64,000 nucleotides of DNA from Paenibacillus eucommiae (GTDB taxonomy: Bacteria > Bacillota > Bacilli > Paenibacillales > NBRC-103111), in the NCBI RefSeq assembly GCF_017874215.1, contig NZ_JAGGLB010000002.1, forward strand, positions 62,001-126,000. The letters are read 5' to 3'. The notes beneath the pieces are model-generated. The model was given only the letters and a program-made list of their open reading frames with translations, was not told the DNA's origin and did no database searches. Position numbers and translations under genes: made by a program. Within the stretch, counting starts at the first letter, position 1. Each line of letters begins with the position of its first letter. Positions 32,656 to 40,397 of the stretch are shown here, in pieces.

Positions 32656-32874
32656 ATACAGACTTTGATTTCGCTTGATCATATAATGCCTTCTACAATA
32701 GCCTTTGGCAAGCTCAAGCTCCTTGCAGCCTTTCCAGGAACATTGCTGTTTGGCTAGCTTTTTTCTTTCATACAATGGGTCCCCTGTTCTAAGCCAACGT
32801 TGATGATGCATAGAACAGAGCTTTTTTGCTTTTACGGGTTTATAGCATCCCTCGATTGTGCATGTGTGCAGCAT
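32638..32874 (-). CDS. Small protein with two CxxxxC-x9-CxxH zinc-binding-like motifs
   Basis: 78 residues. Two equally spaced modules are visible: CTIEGCYKPVKAKKLCSMHH and CSWKGCKELELAKGYCRRHY, both Cx4C, nine residues, Cx2H. This suggests two tandem zinc ribbons, probably for nucleic acid or protein binding. It is basic overall. GGGAG lies upstream of the ATG. Convergent with alr, overlapping by 4 bp. Family not named with confidence; it resembles small zinc-finger proteins near HNH nucleases in Firmicutes and phages. Confidence 0.65.
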   Translation of the reverse strand: MLHTCTIEGCYKPVKAKKLCSMHHQRWLRTGDPLYERKKLAKQQCSWKGCKELELAKGYCRRHYMIKRNQSLYQKENL

Positions 32875-32894
32875 TGGGATTTGACAGCTCCCTT

Positions 32895-33323
32895 CTATTC
32901 CTGAAGCAATACTTCATTCATTTTTAAAATTCCAACAAGATTACCCTCTCTGATTCCAATCCCTAAAAAGTAAGCACCATGGATGCCCCCTACTTGCTCT
33001 GGGGGAGCTTGGATCTCTGCATAAGAAGTAACTTTACTCACATGGTCTACAATGATTCCAACCGATTCCTCTTTATGCTTAATGACTACGATTCGCGTGG
33101 ATTTCGTTCCCTCTATATCAGACATGCCGAACAGATTCCGCAAGCTAACTACAGGAACCACCTTCCCACGCAAATTAATGACTCCTCGTACATAGGAATT
33201 ACAATTTGGAATATCTGTGATTGGCTGGAGCCTAATGATTTCATGGATGTCTTGAATATTTATGGCATAGCTTTCTTTTCCCACAACCATTTCTATGTAT
33301 AGCTCCTGCAAGAACGTGGTCAC
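32895..33323 (-). CDS. cheW: CheW-type chemotaxis coupling protein
   Basis: 142 residues forming one CheW domain: SYAINIQDIHEIIRLQPITDIPN, YVRGVINLRGKVVPVVSLRNLFG (about 44-66), VIKHKEESVGIIVDHVSKV and GAYFLGIGIREGNLVGIL. It links MCPs to CheA. Start GTG at 33323, because a later in-frame ATG would cut the first strand. It is 25 bp after the MCP gene. No cheA or cheY is near, so it either feeds the main chemotaxis array or a separate signalling function. Confidence 0.85.
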   Translation of the reverse strand: MTTFLQELYIEMVVGKESYAINIQDIHEIIRLQPITDIPNCNSYVRGVINLRGKVVPVVSLRNLFGMSDIEGTKSTRIVVIKHKEESVGIIVDHVSKVTSYAEIQAPPEQVGGIHGAYFLGIGIREGNLVGILKMNEVLLQE

Positions 33324-33348
33324 CCATTATCACATCCACATAATTTTA

Positions 33349-34935
33349 TTAAATCTTAAATACAGAGATAGAGGTATTTAAATCATCGGCTAAATTAGCC
33401 AGCGATTGGCATGTAGCAGCCGTTTCTTGCGAGGCAGCAGCAGCCTCTTCACTAGCGGCAGCTATTAGCTCTACAGATCGCATAACCTCAGATGCTTGAG
33501 CGGCTTCTTCCTCGCAGGCTGCAGCAATCTCATTTACTTTATTTGAAGAAGTGGACACCATCTCAACTATTTTCTTAAAAGCATCTCCGGTTTCAACGGA
33601 TTGGGTTACACTATCCAAGACAGCCGCAACGCTCAGCTTCGTATTTTGCTGCATCACTTTGATAATGGAGGAAATTTCCTTCGTAGCTGCGCTGCTTCTT
33701 TCGGCCAGTTTTCTGACCTCATCTGCCACTACGGCAAACCCTCTGCCTTGATCACCTGCTCTTGCTGCTTCGATTGCTGCATTCAAAGCAAGCAAATTCG
33801 TTTGATCGGCAATATCGTCAATGACTTCGATGATATCTCCAATTTTATTTGAATCATCCTCTAGACGTGACATCGTTTGGTTGACCAACTGCATGCCTTC
33901 AATTGATTTGTCCACAACCTTGCCGCCTTCACCCGCTGTTTGAACCGTATAATTGGATAATTCGGCAGCTTGTTCCGCACTATTGGCCACGAAATTAATG
34001 GCTGTAGAAAGCTCGGTGAACAGCTCGGAAATGGTTTGGGCTGATTGAGCCTGGTTGGCATTTCCACTGGCAATTTCTTCAGAGCTTGCAGATATTTGCT
34101 CCGAGGCAGACGCCACACTATGTGAAGATTGGATGATTCCTCCAATTAGTCCTCTCAAGTTATCTATCATTTGATTGACGGAGCCTGAGAGAATGCCGAT
34201 TTCATCTTTCGTGTGAATGTCGGACTTATCTCTTAAATCTCCTTCCGATACTTTCGAAACCAAACCGACGAGCTTATTAAGAGGGCGGGAAATCGAAGAA
34301 GCTATGGCGTATCCGAGTAAAATACTAATGATAAAAGATAAAATGATGACAATAACCGTTGCCATACGAGCTGTAGAATAGGCTTCCTGCGATTCCTCAT
34401 TGCCCTCTGTTGCAAGCTGGACGTTAATGGCAATCAGCCTCTCCAGACTTGTTCTAAGCTTAGAGCCCTGTACATTCAATGTTTCTTCCTTATATTTGAT
34501 ATAATCCGTTTGATCGGTTTGATGGGCGAGTTCAATGGCTGTGTTATAAATTGAAACATAAGCAGCCCACTCGTTATCGAATACTTCCAGCTCATCCTGC
34601 TCTTGCTTCGTCTTGGCTACGATTCTATAGGAAGCTATTTTCTCTTCAATTCCCTTTTTAAATACAGGAATACCTGCAGCAACCTTATCCTTGGCTTCCT
34701 TTGTAATTGCTCCACTGATATCTCGTGAAGCGACTCTCATCTCCTGATAATTAATCATTGCCGCCGATACATCCCTGACAGAGATCAAATTGTTGTTATA
34801 CATTTCTTTCATATTTCCATTAATCGTATTCATATTGAATAAAGCGTATACACCAACAGCCGCTAAAATCAGGGATACAAAAATAAATGCACAAATAAGC
34901 TTAACTGATGTTTTTAAGTTGAAAAACCACGACAT
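33349..34935 (-). CDS. Methyl-accepting chemotaxis protein
   Basis: 528 residues. Membrane helix 1 (about 12-32), a helical four-helix-bundle-type sensing domain (about 33-188), helix 2 (about 190-212), HAMP (about 212-265) and a long coiled-coil signalling domain. The conserved hairpin tip is [20 protein letters not shown] followed by [27 protein letters not shown] (about 365-412). It senses an unknown ligand outside the cell and signals through CheW. AGAGGTG precedes the ATG. It sits between HD-GYP and CheW genes in one leftward set. Confidence 0.9.
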   Translation of the reverse strand: MSWFFNLKTSVKLICAFIFVSLILAAVGVYALFNMNTINGNMKEMYNNNLISVRDVSAAMINYQEMRVASRDISGAITKEAKDKVAAGIPVFKKGIEEKIASYRIVAKTKQEQDELEVFDNEWAAYVSIYNTAIELAHQTDQTDYIKYKEETLNVQGSKLRTSLERLIAINVQLATEGNEESQEAYSTARMATVIVIILSFIISILLGYAIASSISRPLNKLVGLVSKVSEGDLRDKSDIHTKDEIGILSGSVNQMIDNLRGLIGGIIQSSHSVASASEQISASSEEIASGNANQAQSAQTISELFTELSTAINFVANSAEQAAELSNYTVQTAGEGGKVVDKSIEGMQLVNQTMSRLEDDSNKIGDIIEVIDDIADQTNLLALNAAIEAARAGDQGRGFAVVADEVRKLAERSSAATKEISSIIKVMQQNTKLSVAAVLDSVTQSVETGDAFKKIVEMVSTSSNKVNEIAAACEEEAAQASEVMRSVELIAAASEEAAAASQETAATCQSLANLADDLNTSISVFKI

Positions 34936-34983
34936 TAATTACACCTCTTTTATATAGTTGGTAATGAACAGGGGCTCCCCTTA

Positions 34984-35541
34984 TTAGCTTCTCTCAAGTA
35001 GAAGGATGAATTCTTGTACATAGAAAGGATCAAACTGCGTCCCGCTATGCAGTACAAGCTGTTCTTTTGCTTCGCTCTTGGATAAACCTTTATGATAAGG
35101 GCGTTCTGATATCATACAGTCGTATGCATCAATAATCGCACAAATCCTGGCGAAAACCGGAATTTCGTTGCCCCTTAAGCCTTTTGGATACCCACCTCCA
35201 CTCCATCGCTCATGATGAAATTCAACAATGTTGATGATTTCTTTATCCACATGCTTGTTCTTCATCAGCATTTCGACACCTATTGTTGGATGCTGCTTCA
35301 TAACTTCCCATTCTTGCACAGTGAGTGATGAGGATTTGCCTAAAATTTCATCAGGTATACCTGTTTTTCCAAGGTCATGCAGCAGGCATCCTGCAACCAA
35401 CTTCTCTCTTTGAACATTATCGAACTTTAGATGTGAACCCAAAGCATCTGCAATACTTGCCAGCCTAAGACTGTGCTTATATGTCCCCTTATCCTTAGCT
35501 AAAAGCAAGCCCATTTCCATCTCCATCAATCCGCTGTGCAT
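34984..35541 (-). CDS. HD-GYP domain protein (possible c-di-GMP phosphodiesterase)
   Basis: 185 residues from the ATG at 35541 (GGTGGGAAGG in front). The open frame extends 23 codons further to a TTG without a ribosome binding site. Motifs include HDLGKTGIPDEIL (His-Asp), VEFHHERWSGGGYPKGLRG (HHE...GYP variant) and ARICAIIDAYDCMISERPYH. This is the HD-GYP type, some of which cleave c-di-GMP; no sensory domain or receiver precedes it. It is the gene nearest the left recombination site, transcribed away from it, and probably heads the HD-GYP-MCP-CheW set. Confidence 0.8.
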   Translation of the reverse strand: MHSGLMEMEMGLLLAKDKGTYKHSLRLASIADALGSHLKFDNVQREKLVAGCLLHDLGKTGIPDEILGKSSSLTVQEWEVMKQHPTIGVEMLMKNKHVDKEIINIVEFHHERWSGGGYPKGLRGNEIPVFARICAIIDAYDCMISERPYHKGLSKSEAKEQLVLHSGTQFDPFYVQEFILLLERS

Positions 35542-35636
35542 TGGCGCCTTCCCACCACCATCGTTCAAATTTGCAAAAATACTTGACAAACACATAAAAT
35601 TGTTTTTCAAAAGATAAGTTTACGAGCTGCTGAAGG

Positions 35637-35664
35637 ATGTCGTACAATATCTGTTGTACGACAT
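35637..35664. repeat. Left dif-like recombination site
   Basis: Perfect 11-bp inverted arms ATGTCGTACAA (35637-35647) and TTGTACGACAT (35654-35664) enclose a 6-bp spacer TATCTG. The 11-6-11 geometry is that of Xer-type tyrosine recombinase sites, though the arm sequence is not that of the chromosomal dif. It ends 16 bp before the recombinase start codon, over its leader. Confidence 0.8.
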
Positions 35665-35680
35665 AAGGAGGGAAGAAACA

Positions 35681-36640
35681 TTGATTGAACAGGAAAAATC
35701 CATACAACTCTCAGATTATATAGAACAATCGGAGGCCTATACGGATGAACAGATTATTGCTATGTTCCTATCTGTTTGCATTCGTTCAAAGTATACAATG
35801 CGTAATTACAGGCGGGCGATCGATTTGTTTCGGCAATCTATTTCTTATAAACCGCTCAATGAGGTTACTTGGCAAGAAATGGAGGTCTATAAAATTGGAT
35901 TGACGAACGGATTTTACAGCTTCAAGAAGAAACCTCTGGCTCCCGCTACTGTTGCAGGTCTGATGGCTCCTTTGCAATCCTTATATAAGTGGGGAAGTGA
36001 TCCCAACATCCAAATTTTTAAGAGAAACCCGATGTCAAGCATGAGAATGCCAAAAATAAAAATTACGAGCAAAAACCATTTTTTGACGAAACAAGAAGTA
36101 GGACGTCTTTTGGAGCAATTGAAGAGACAAAGCAATCGTAATTATTTGATTGGATTATCATTTGTTTTACTGGGTTTACGCGTTTCCGAATTGATTTCAA
36201 TCGAATGGAGTCATTTTAACAAGGACCCCCTTGAAAGCTCTGTGTGGTTATCAGTCATGGACGGGAAAGGAGGAAAGCAGCGTGACATTAAAGTGCCTCA
36301 GAACCTCTGGGTATTGTTTTTAGAATATTCCATTACGCAATTGAAGCATGCAGATCCGGCACTAAGAAATGATCGTTTATTTCCATTATCCGTAAGGCAG
36401 GTCGAGAGAATAATAGGTCTGGCCTGTGAACAATGCAAGTTGGGGAAAAAGTCTACACCACACTGGCTGCGCCATACCAACGCAACATTGGCCTTGCTTC
36501 ATGGGGCAACTTTACAGCAAGTACAAGAGAACCTTGGGCACTCGCATATTAATACAACGCAGCGTTATTTGCATACGGTAGAACAAATTAAAAAGTCGGC
36601 ACCTGATTTTGTGGAAGATTGCTTGAGAGAGTTTTTGTAA
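35681..36640 (+). CDS. Tyrosine recombinase (XerC/D-like), encoded inside inverted sites
   Basis: 319 residues from a TTG start at 35681 with AAGGAGG 9 bases in front; the frame continues 9 codons further into the left site. An N-terminal SAM-like binding domain (about 15-115) contains KYTMRNYRRAIDLF. The catalytic domain has the full set: Arg167 (LLGLRVSEL), Lys199 (GKGGKQRDI), His261 and Arg264 (HWLRHTNATL), His287 (LGHSHINTTQRY) and Tyr296. It cuts and rejoins DNA through the tyrosine. The gene is flanked by a 28-bp site and its inverted copy (35637-35664, 36733-36760), which makes these the likely substrates. It is not the housekeeping XerC or XerD, which lie elsewhere by synteny. Confidence 0.88.
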   Translation: MIEQEKSIQLSDYIEQSEAYTDEQIIAMFLSVCIRSKYTMRNYRRAIDLFRQSISYKPLNEVTWQEMEVYKIGLTNGFYSFKKKPLAPATVAGLMAPLQSLYKWGSDPNIQIFKRNPMSSMRMPKIKITSKNHFLTKQEVGRLLEQLKRQSNRNYLIGLSFVLLGLRVSELISIEWSHFNKDPLESSVWLSVMDGKGGKQRDIKVPQNLWVLFLEYSITQLKHADPALRNDRLFPLSVRQVERIIGLACEQCKLGKKSTPHWLRHTNATLALLHGATLQQVQENLGHSHINTTQRYLHTVEQIKKSAPDFVEDCLREFL

Positions 36641-36667
36641 AGAAGAAGAAAACCTGTTATAAAAATG

Positions 36668-36696
36668 TTGCTTGAATATTACAAATGGACTATACT
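36668..36696 (+). promoter_or_regulatory. Candidate outward promoter inside the invertible segment
   Basis: TTGCTT (36668-36673) and TATACT (36691-36696) are 17 bp apart, pointing out across the right site toward the MFS gene. The -10 matches 5 of 6 and the -35 3 of 6 (TTG kept). After inversion it would point at the HD-GYP gene. Confidence 0.45.
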
Positions 36697-36716
36697 ACCT
36701 TTAGCGCGAAAATTGT

Positions 36717-36735
36717 CACCTTTTGTAAAAAGGTG
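36717..36735. promoter_or_regulatory. Hairpin between outward promoter and right site
   Basis: CACCTTTT and AAAAGGTG form a perfect 8-bp inverted repeat with loop GTA. No T-tract follows on the plus strand. It partly overlaps the right site. It could be a weak terminator, an operator or a transcript-stabilising structure. Confidence 0.5.
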
Positions 36736-36760
36736 TCGTAAAACAGATATTGTACGACAT
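36733..36760. repeat. Right dif-like recombination site, inverted copy
   Basis: Arms GTGTCGTAAAA (36733-36743) and TTGTACGACAT (36750-36760) enclose spacer CAGATA, the exact reverse complement of the left spacer TATCTG. The outer arm is identical to the left site and the inner arm differs at 2 of 11. The reversed core means recombination between the two sites should invert the 1.1 kb between them. Confidence 0.78.
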
Positions 36761-37031
36761 TTTTTTCATTCTATACAGCATTATGATTGAAATCCAGATT
36801 TCATTAAAGAAATCACCTAAATTATTCAAGAAGTTTTTTCCGAATAAGCTAACTGCCCTCATACGATCACAACCTCTGAGCTTGTTAAATTGTCCTTTTT
36901 ATAAGAGTTCTCCTACTCCTTCTCTAACCGTTACTGTTCCCTCCCCTTCTTTTATTTGAGTTCTGAGATAAATACAACTAAAATAAGAAAGAGGCTGAAT
37001 AACAGATTCGTTACAGCAAGGTGGGACTTAC
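36761..37031. other. Leader between right recombination site and MFS gene
   Basis: Low-GC sequence of about 270 bp. I see no convincing gene. Poly-T (36761-36766) follows the site. A weak SigA-like match is possible near TTTTTATAAG (36895-36904), but none is strong. Confidence 0.5.
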
Positions 37032-38237
37032 ATGGAATTTTCCTGGAAAAGAAATCTGATTATTTTGTGGATCGGCGTTTTCTTTTGTGGTATGGCTTAT
37101 ACAATTTCTGTACCTTTTTTGCCTATTTTTCTACATACTGAATTAGGTGTTAACGAGGGCTTAGAAGCTTGGGCCGGGGTTACGTTCGGTATTACCTTTC
37201 TTGCTAGCGCTTTAGTTGCGCCATTCTGGGGATCTCTGGCCGATAAATATGGCCGCAAGCCGATGTTGATTCGCTCCGGATTCAGTTTAAGTGTGTTGTA
37301 TTTCATCACCTATTTTGTTCATGATCCCTATATATTTTTAATTGTCCGTGTATTTCAAGGTCTGCTCGCCGGTTTTGTTCCCGCAGCCATCGCTTTAATT
37401 GCTACTAATACGCCTGAGAAAGAAGTCGGCTACGCACTCGGTGTTATGTCAACGGCTACAGCTGCAGGTGGTGTTATAGGCCCTTTAGTAGGTGGACTAG
37501 TCAGTCACTGGACAGGTAATCGGGAAGCTTTTGTAGTGTCAGGTTTGGTTGTACTTGTAGCTGCCTTTATCGGATTGATCGGAGCCAAAGAGGTGAATTT
37601 CAACCGGTCTGCTGCTCGCTCCAGCGTAATTAACGATTTAAAGCTTGCCCTTAATAACCGCAAATTGATGACAGTACTTGGAATAACCATGCTGGTAGCG
37701 ACCTCTGTCATGATCTTAGAACCGCTGCTGACGATCTATGTGCTGCAAATTGGTGGAGCTAATAGTAGTGCATCGCTCAATTCCGGTATCATTTTTTCCG
37801 CAGTTGGCATTGCGACTGTCATTATGGCGCCTCGTTGGGGCAAAATTGGACAAAAGATCAGTTATAGTAAAATACTCTTTATCGGGCTGCTCGGGGGCGG
37901 CATAGGGAATTTACTGCAAGTTGGCACGCATAATTTACTCGGGTTTGGACTATTGCGATTCAGCTATGGACTATTTTTCGCAGCTGTCTATCCCGCACTC
38001 AATTCGTTGATCGTTAAATTTACCGATTCGAGCTTCCGTGGCAGGGCATTCAGCCTGAATCAATCGGCTAACCAACTGGGCACTATGTCTGGTCCCATTA
38101 TCGGAGGATTTCTAGGCGGATGGATTGGAATTCCTGCGATTTTTATTATTAATGGGCTTGCCTTGATAGGTGTGGCTTTCATCTATAAGCTTCGTGGTCC
38201 ACAAGAAAATACGCTTAAGCCTGGCTCCCAAGTTTAG
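37032..38237 (+). CDS. MFS drug/metabolite exporter (DHA1-type)
   Basis: 401 residues with twelve predicted membrane helices. The motif A between helices 2 and 3 is GSLADKYGRKPML (about 72-84), and the motif C-like GVMSTATAAGGVIGPLVGG (about 137-155) is typical of drug:H+ antiporters. Substrate is unknown. AAGGTGG precedes the ATG at 37032. The 270-bp leader between the right recombination site and this gene has no other gene. A short frame (38258-38485) after it is not coding; a terminator follows. Confidence 0.85.
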   Translation: MEFSWKRNLIILWIGVFFCGMAYTISVPFLPIFLHTELGVNEGLEAWAGVTFGITFLASALVAPFWGSLADKYGRKPMLIRSGFSLSVLYFITYFVHDPYIFLIVRVFQGLLAGFVPAAIALIATNTPEKEVGYALGVMSTATAAGGVIGPLVGGLVSHWTGNREAFVVSGLVVLVAAFIGLIGAKEVNFNRSAARSSVINDLKLALNNRKLMTVLGITMLVATSVMILEPLLTIYVLQIGGANSSASLNSGIIFSAVGIATVIMAPRWGKIGQKISYSKILFIGLLGGGIGNLLQVGTHNLLGFGLLRFSYGLFFAAVYPALNSLIVKFTDSSFRGRAFSLNQSANQLGTMSGPIIGGFLGGWIGIPAIFIINGLALIGVAFIYKLRGPQENTLKPGSQV

Positions 38238-38305
38238 CTTATGATCGAGAGTTCCCGTTAGAGAAATTCAAGCTGTTCGGCAGCCTCGAAACAAAGATCG
38301 CAAAG

Positions 38306-38336
38306 AAGGACGCCCCTAAATGGAGCGTCCTTTTTT
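38306..38336 (+). terminator. Terminator of the MFS gene
   Basis: AAGGACGC pairs with GCGTCCTT around an 11-base loop, followed by four more T (six in all). Confidence 0.88.
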
Positions 38337-38486
38337 ATATCTGTAGAAAATTCCACATTCACTTTATATCCACTATCCCTTTCGCTCAGAAAATAGACCT
38401 CTGCTGCTTCGGCCGAGTAAGCCCATTGTGTGCGGTTTTTCGCTACATTCTGTTGCTTCGGGTTGGGCCTTGCCTCTAACTGCATT

Positions 38487-38514
38487 GGACGCCTACAGGG
38501 CGCCTAAGGCGTCT
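38487..38514. other. Inverted repeat at the end of the GNAT gene
   Basis: GGACGCCT pairs with AGGCGTCT around a GC-rich loop, across the GNAT stop codon. No T-tract, so it may be a Rho-independent-type hairpin without tail or an RNA end-protecting structure. Confidence 0.45.
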
Positions 38515-38938
38515 CAAGATCTATAGGCTTCTTAAACGAATAGCAAAATTTCTTATAATTCATCTTTTTTTCATAGAACCTATGCGCATCGACTCGATGT
38601 AATCCTGATTCTAAAGCAACAGTTTCACAATCGTTGTCCTTTGCGAATTGGTGAATATAGCTCAAGAGAGCTTTACCGCAGCCTTGCGAGCGGCTCTGAC
38701 TCTTAGTCACCAGGTCATAGACAAATACATGCCGCTGATAATAAAAGTTAGTCTTGATAGCGATGCCTGCTAATGATTGAATTTGCTCATTATTTATTAA
38801 AGCAAATAAGCGGTACCCTTCCTGAACCATCGTTCTCATCAATGGCAAAAAGGTAGCTTCTGTAAGATCAGGACGCAATTCATTTAGAACAGGCAAAGCA
38901 TCGAGCCATTCCTGTTCCGTTGTTAATTCCGTTATCAT
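38504..38938 (-). CDS. GNAT-family N-acetyltransferase
   Basis: 144 residues from the ATG at 38938, which has GGAGG 5 bases in front. The acetyl-CoA-binding motif is SRSQGCGKALLSYIHQFAKD (about 85-104), with the helix ALESGLHRVDAHRFYEKKMNYKK after it. Substrate unknown. The gene begins right at the aldehyde dehydrogenase stop, so it is the last gene of the leftward malic enzyme-gabT-ALDH-GNAT set. Confidence 0.82.
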   Translation of the reverse strand: MITELTTEQEWLDALPVLNELRPDLTEATFLPLMRTMVQEGYRLFALINNEQIQSLAGIAIKTNFYYQRHVFVYDLVTKSQSRSQGCGKALLSYIHQFAKDNDCETVALESGLHRVDAHRFYEKKMNYKKFCYSFKKPIDLETP

Positions 38939-38949
38939 TGGCGCCTCCA

Positions 38950-40380
38950 TCAAGGCTTGAGCTTAATTACGATAAGCTTAAGCTCTGTCATTTCTTCTAC
39001 CGCGTATTTAATCCCCTCGCGGCCGAAACCACTTTCTTTTAACCCGCCATAGGGCATATTATCGACTCTGAACGTTGGGAAATCATTAATCATGACCCCG
39101 CCTACTTCCAGCTCTTCCGCAGCACGCATGGCCGCATGGATATCGTTCGTATAAATGCCAGCCTGCAGCCCATAGCGGGAGTTATTTACTTCACGGATGG
39201 CTTCATCCAATGTTCCAAAAGAAGATACTGTACCGATCGGTCCGAATACCTCTTGACAAGATACAGGCTCATCGCTAGGCACATCGGTCAAAATAGTCGG
39301 GGCGAATACGCGTGAGGACACTGCCTTTCCACCACTTACAACCTTAGCGCCCCTAGAAACAGCAGCTGATACCCACTGCTCCATCCGAGTCACTTCTTTT
39401 TCCGCTATCATCGCTGACATATCTGTGGCTTCATCCAGTGGATCTCCAACCACTAGCTTATCCACAGCTGCCTTGAACTTCGTAATAAACTCCTCGTAGC
39501 TGTTCTCATGAACCAATATACGCTGGATCGAAATACAGACTTGTCCGCTAAAGGAGAACGTCCCCAGCACACAGCGGTCGATCAGCTCTTTCGTTAGTTC
39601 TACTGTTTGGTCAATGATGAGCGCAGAATTGGATCCCAATTCGAGTGTGACCCGCTTCAAACCGGCTTTATTTTTCAAAGCAATCCCCACTTCGGGACTA
39701 CCGGTAAATGTAATTGCAGCTATACGCGGATCACGAACAAGCTTCTCGCCAACGACCGAACCTTTTCCCGGGACGATATTAAGCGCACCCGCAGGAAGAC
39801 CGGCTTCCTCGAATATTTCTCCCAATACAAGTGAGGATAACGGAGTTTGACTCGCAGGCTTTAAAATAACAGTGTTCCCCGCTGCAATGGCAGGCCCCAC
39901 CTTGTGGGCTACCAGATTAAACGGAAAATTAAAGGGGGTAATGGCTCCCACAACACCAATCGGTTTGCGCATTGTGAAAGCAAGACGTCCTTCTCCCCCT
40001 GGTGCCGCATCAACGGGTACGGTCTCGCCATGAATTCTTCTTGCTTCCATCGCTGCAAATTTATACGTCTGGATCGTACGGGCGATTTCGCCTCTGGCTG
40101 TTTTAACCGGCTTCGCGGCTTCTAATGCAAGAAGACGGACCAGCTCTTCCTTACGTCTTTCCATAATGATAGTCACGTTATCCAGTATTGCAGCTCGCTC
40201 GTGCGCAGGCATCTTAGCCATTTGACTTGAAGCTGCCGCTGCCGCTTGAATAGCTTCTTCGGTTTCAGACTCATTGGCCTGTGCAACCTCAGCTATGGCC
40301 TCTCCAGTGTAAGGAGAGGTCAACACCAGATATTCAGCCGCTTCTTTCCACACACCATTAATGAATAAATGCTTTTTCAT
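38950..40380 (-). CDS. NAD(P)-dependent aldehyde dehydrogenase (possibly succinate-semialdehyde)
   Basis: 476 residues. The cofactor region is PFNFPFNLVAHKVGPAIAAG, the general-base Glu is in VTLELGSNSALI, and the catalytic Cys is in FSFSGQVCISIQR (about 280). Cofactor block ITFTGSPEVG is kept. It oxidises an aldehyde to an acid. Because GabT is encoded 17 bp upstream, succinate semialdehyde is the likely substrate (GabD role), although this sequence is not typical of GabD and looks closer to lactaldehyde/phosphonoacetaldehyde-type members. GGAGGGGATG precedes the ATG. Confidence 0.82.
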   Translation of the reverse strand: MKKHLFINGVWKEAAEYLVLTSPYTGEAIAEVAQANESETEEAIQAAAAASSQMAKMPAHERAAILDNVTIIMERRKEELVRLLALEAAKPVKTARGEIARTIQTYKFAAMEARRIHGETVPVDAAPGGEGRLAFTMRKPIGVVGAITPFNFPFNLVAHKVGPAIAAGNTVILKPASQTPLSSLVLGEIFEEAGLPAGALNIVPGKGSVVGEKLVRDPRIAAITFTGSPEVGIALKNKAGLKRVTLELGSNSALIIDQTVELTKELIDRCVLGTFSFSGQVCISIQRILVHENSYEEFITKFKAAVDKLVVGDPLDEATDMSAMIAEKEVTRMEQWVSAAVSRGAKVVSGGKAVSSRVFAPTILTDVPSDEPVSCQEVFGPIGTVSSFGTLDEAIREVNNSRYGLQAGIYTNDIHAAMRAAEELEVGGVMINDFPTFRVDNMPYGGLKESGFGREGIKYAVEEMTELKLIVIKLKP

Positions 40381-40397
40381 CGGGCATCCCCTCCATT

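Noticed and set aside
35583..35618. Perfect TTGACA as promoter of the recombinase
   Set aside because: No acceptable -10 lies 16-18 bp downstream.
38258..38485. Minus-strand frame of 75 codons after the MFS gene
   Set aside because: It contains the MFS terminator, lacks a ribosome binding site and has no recognisable composition.
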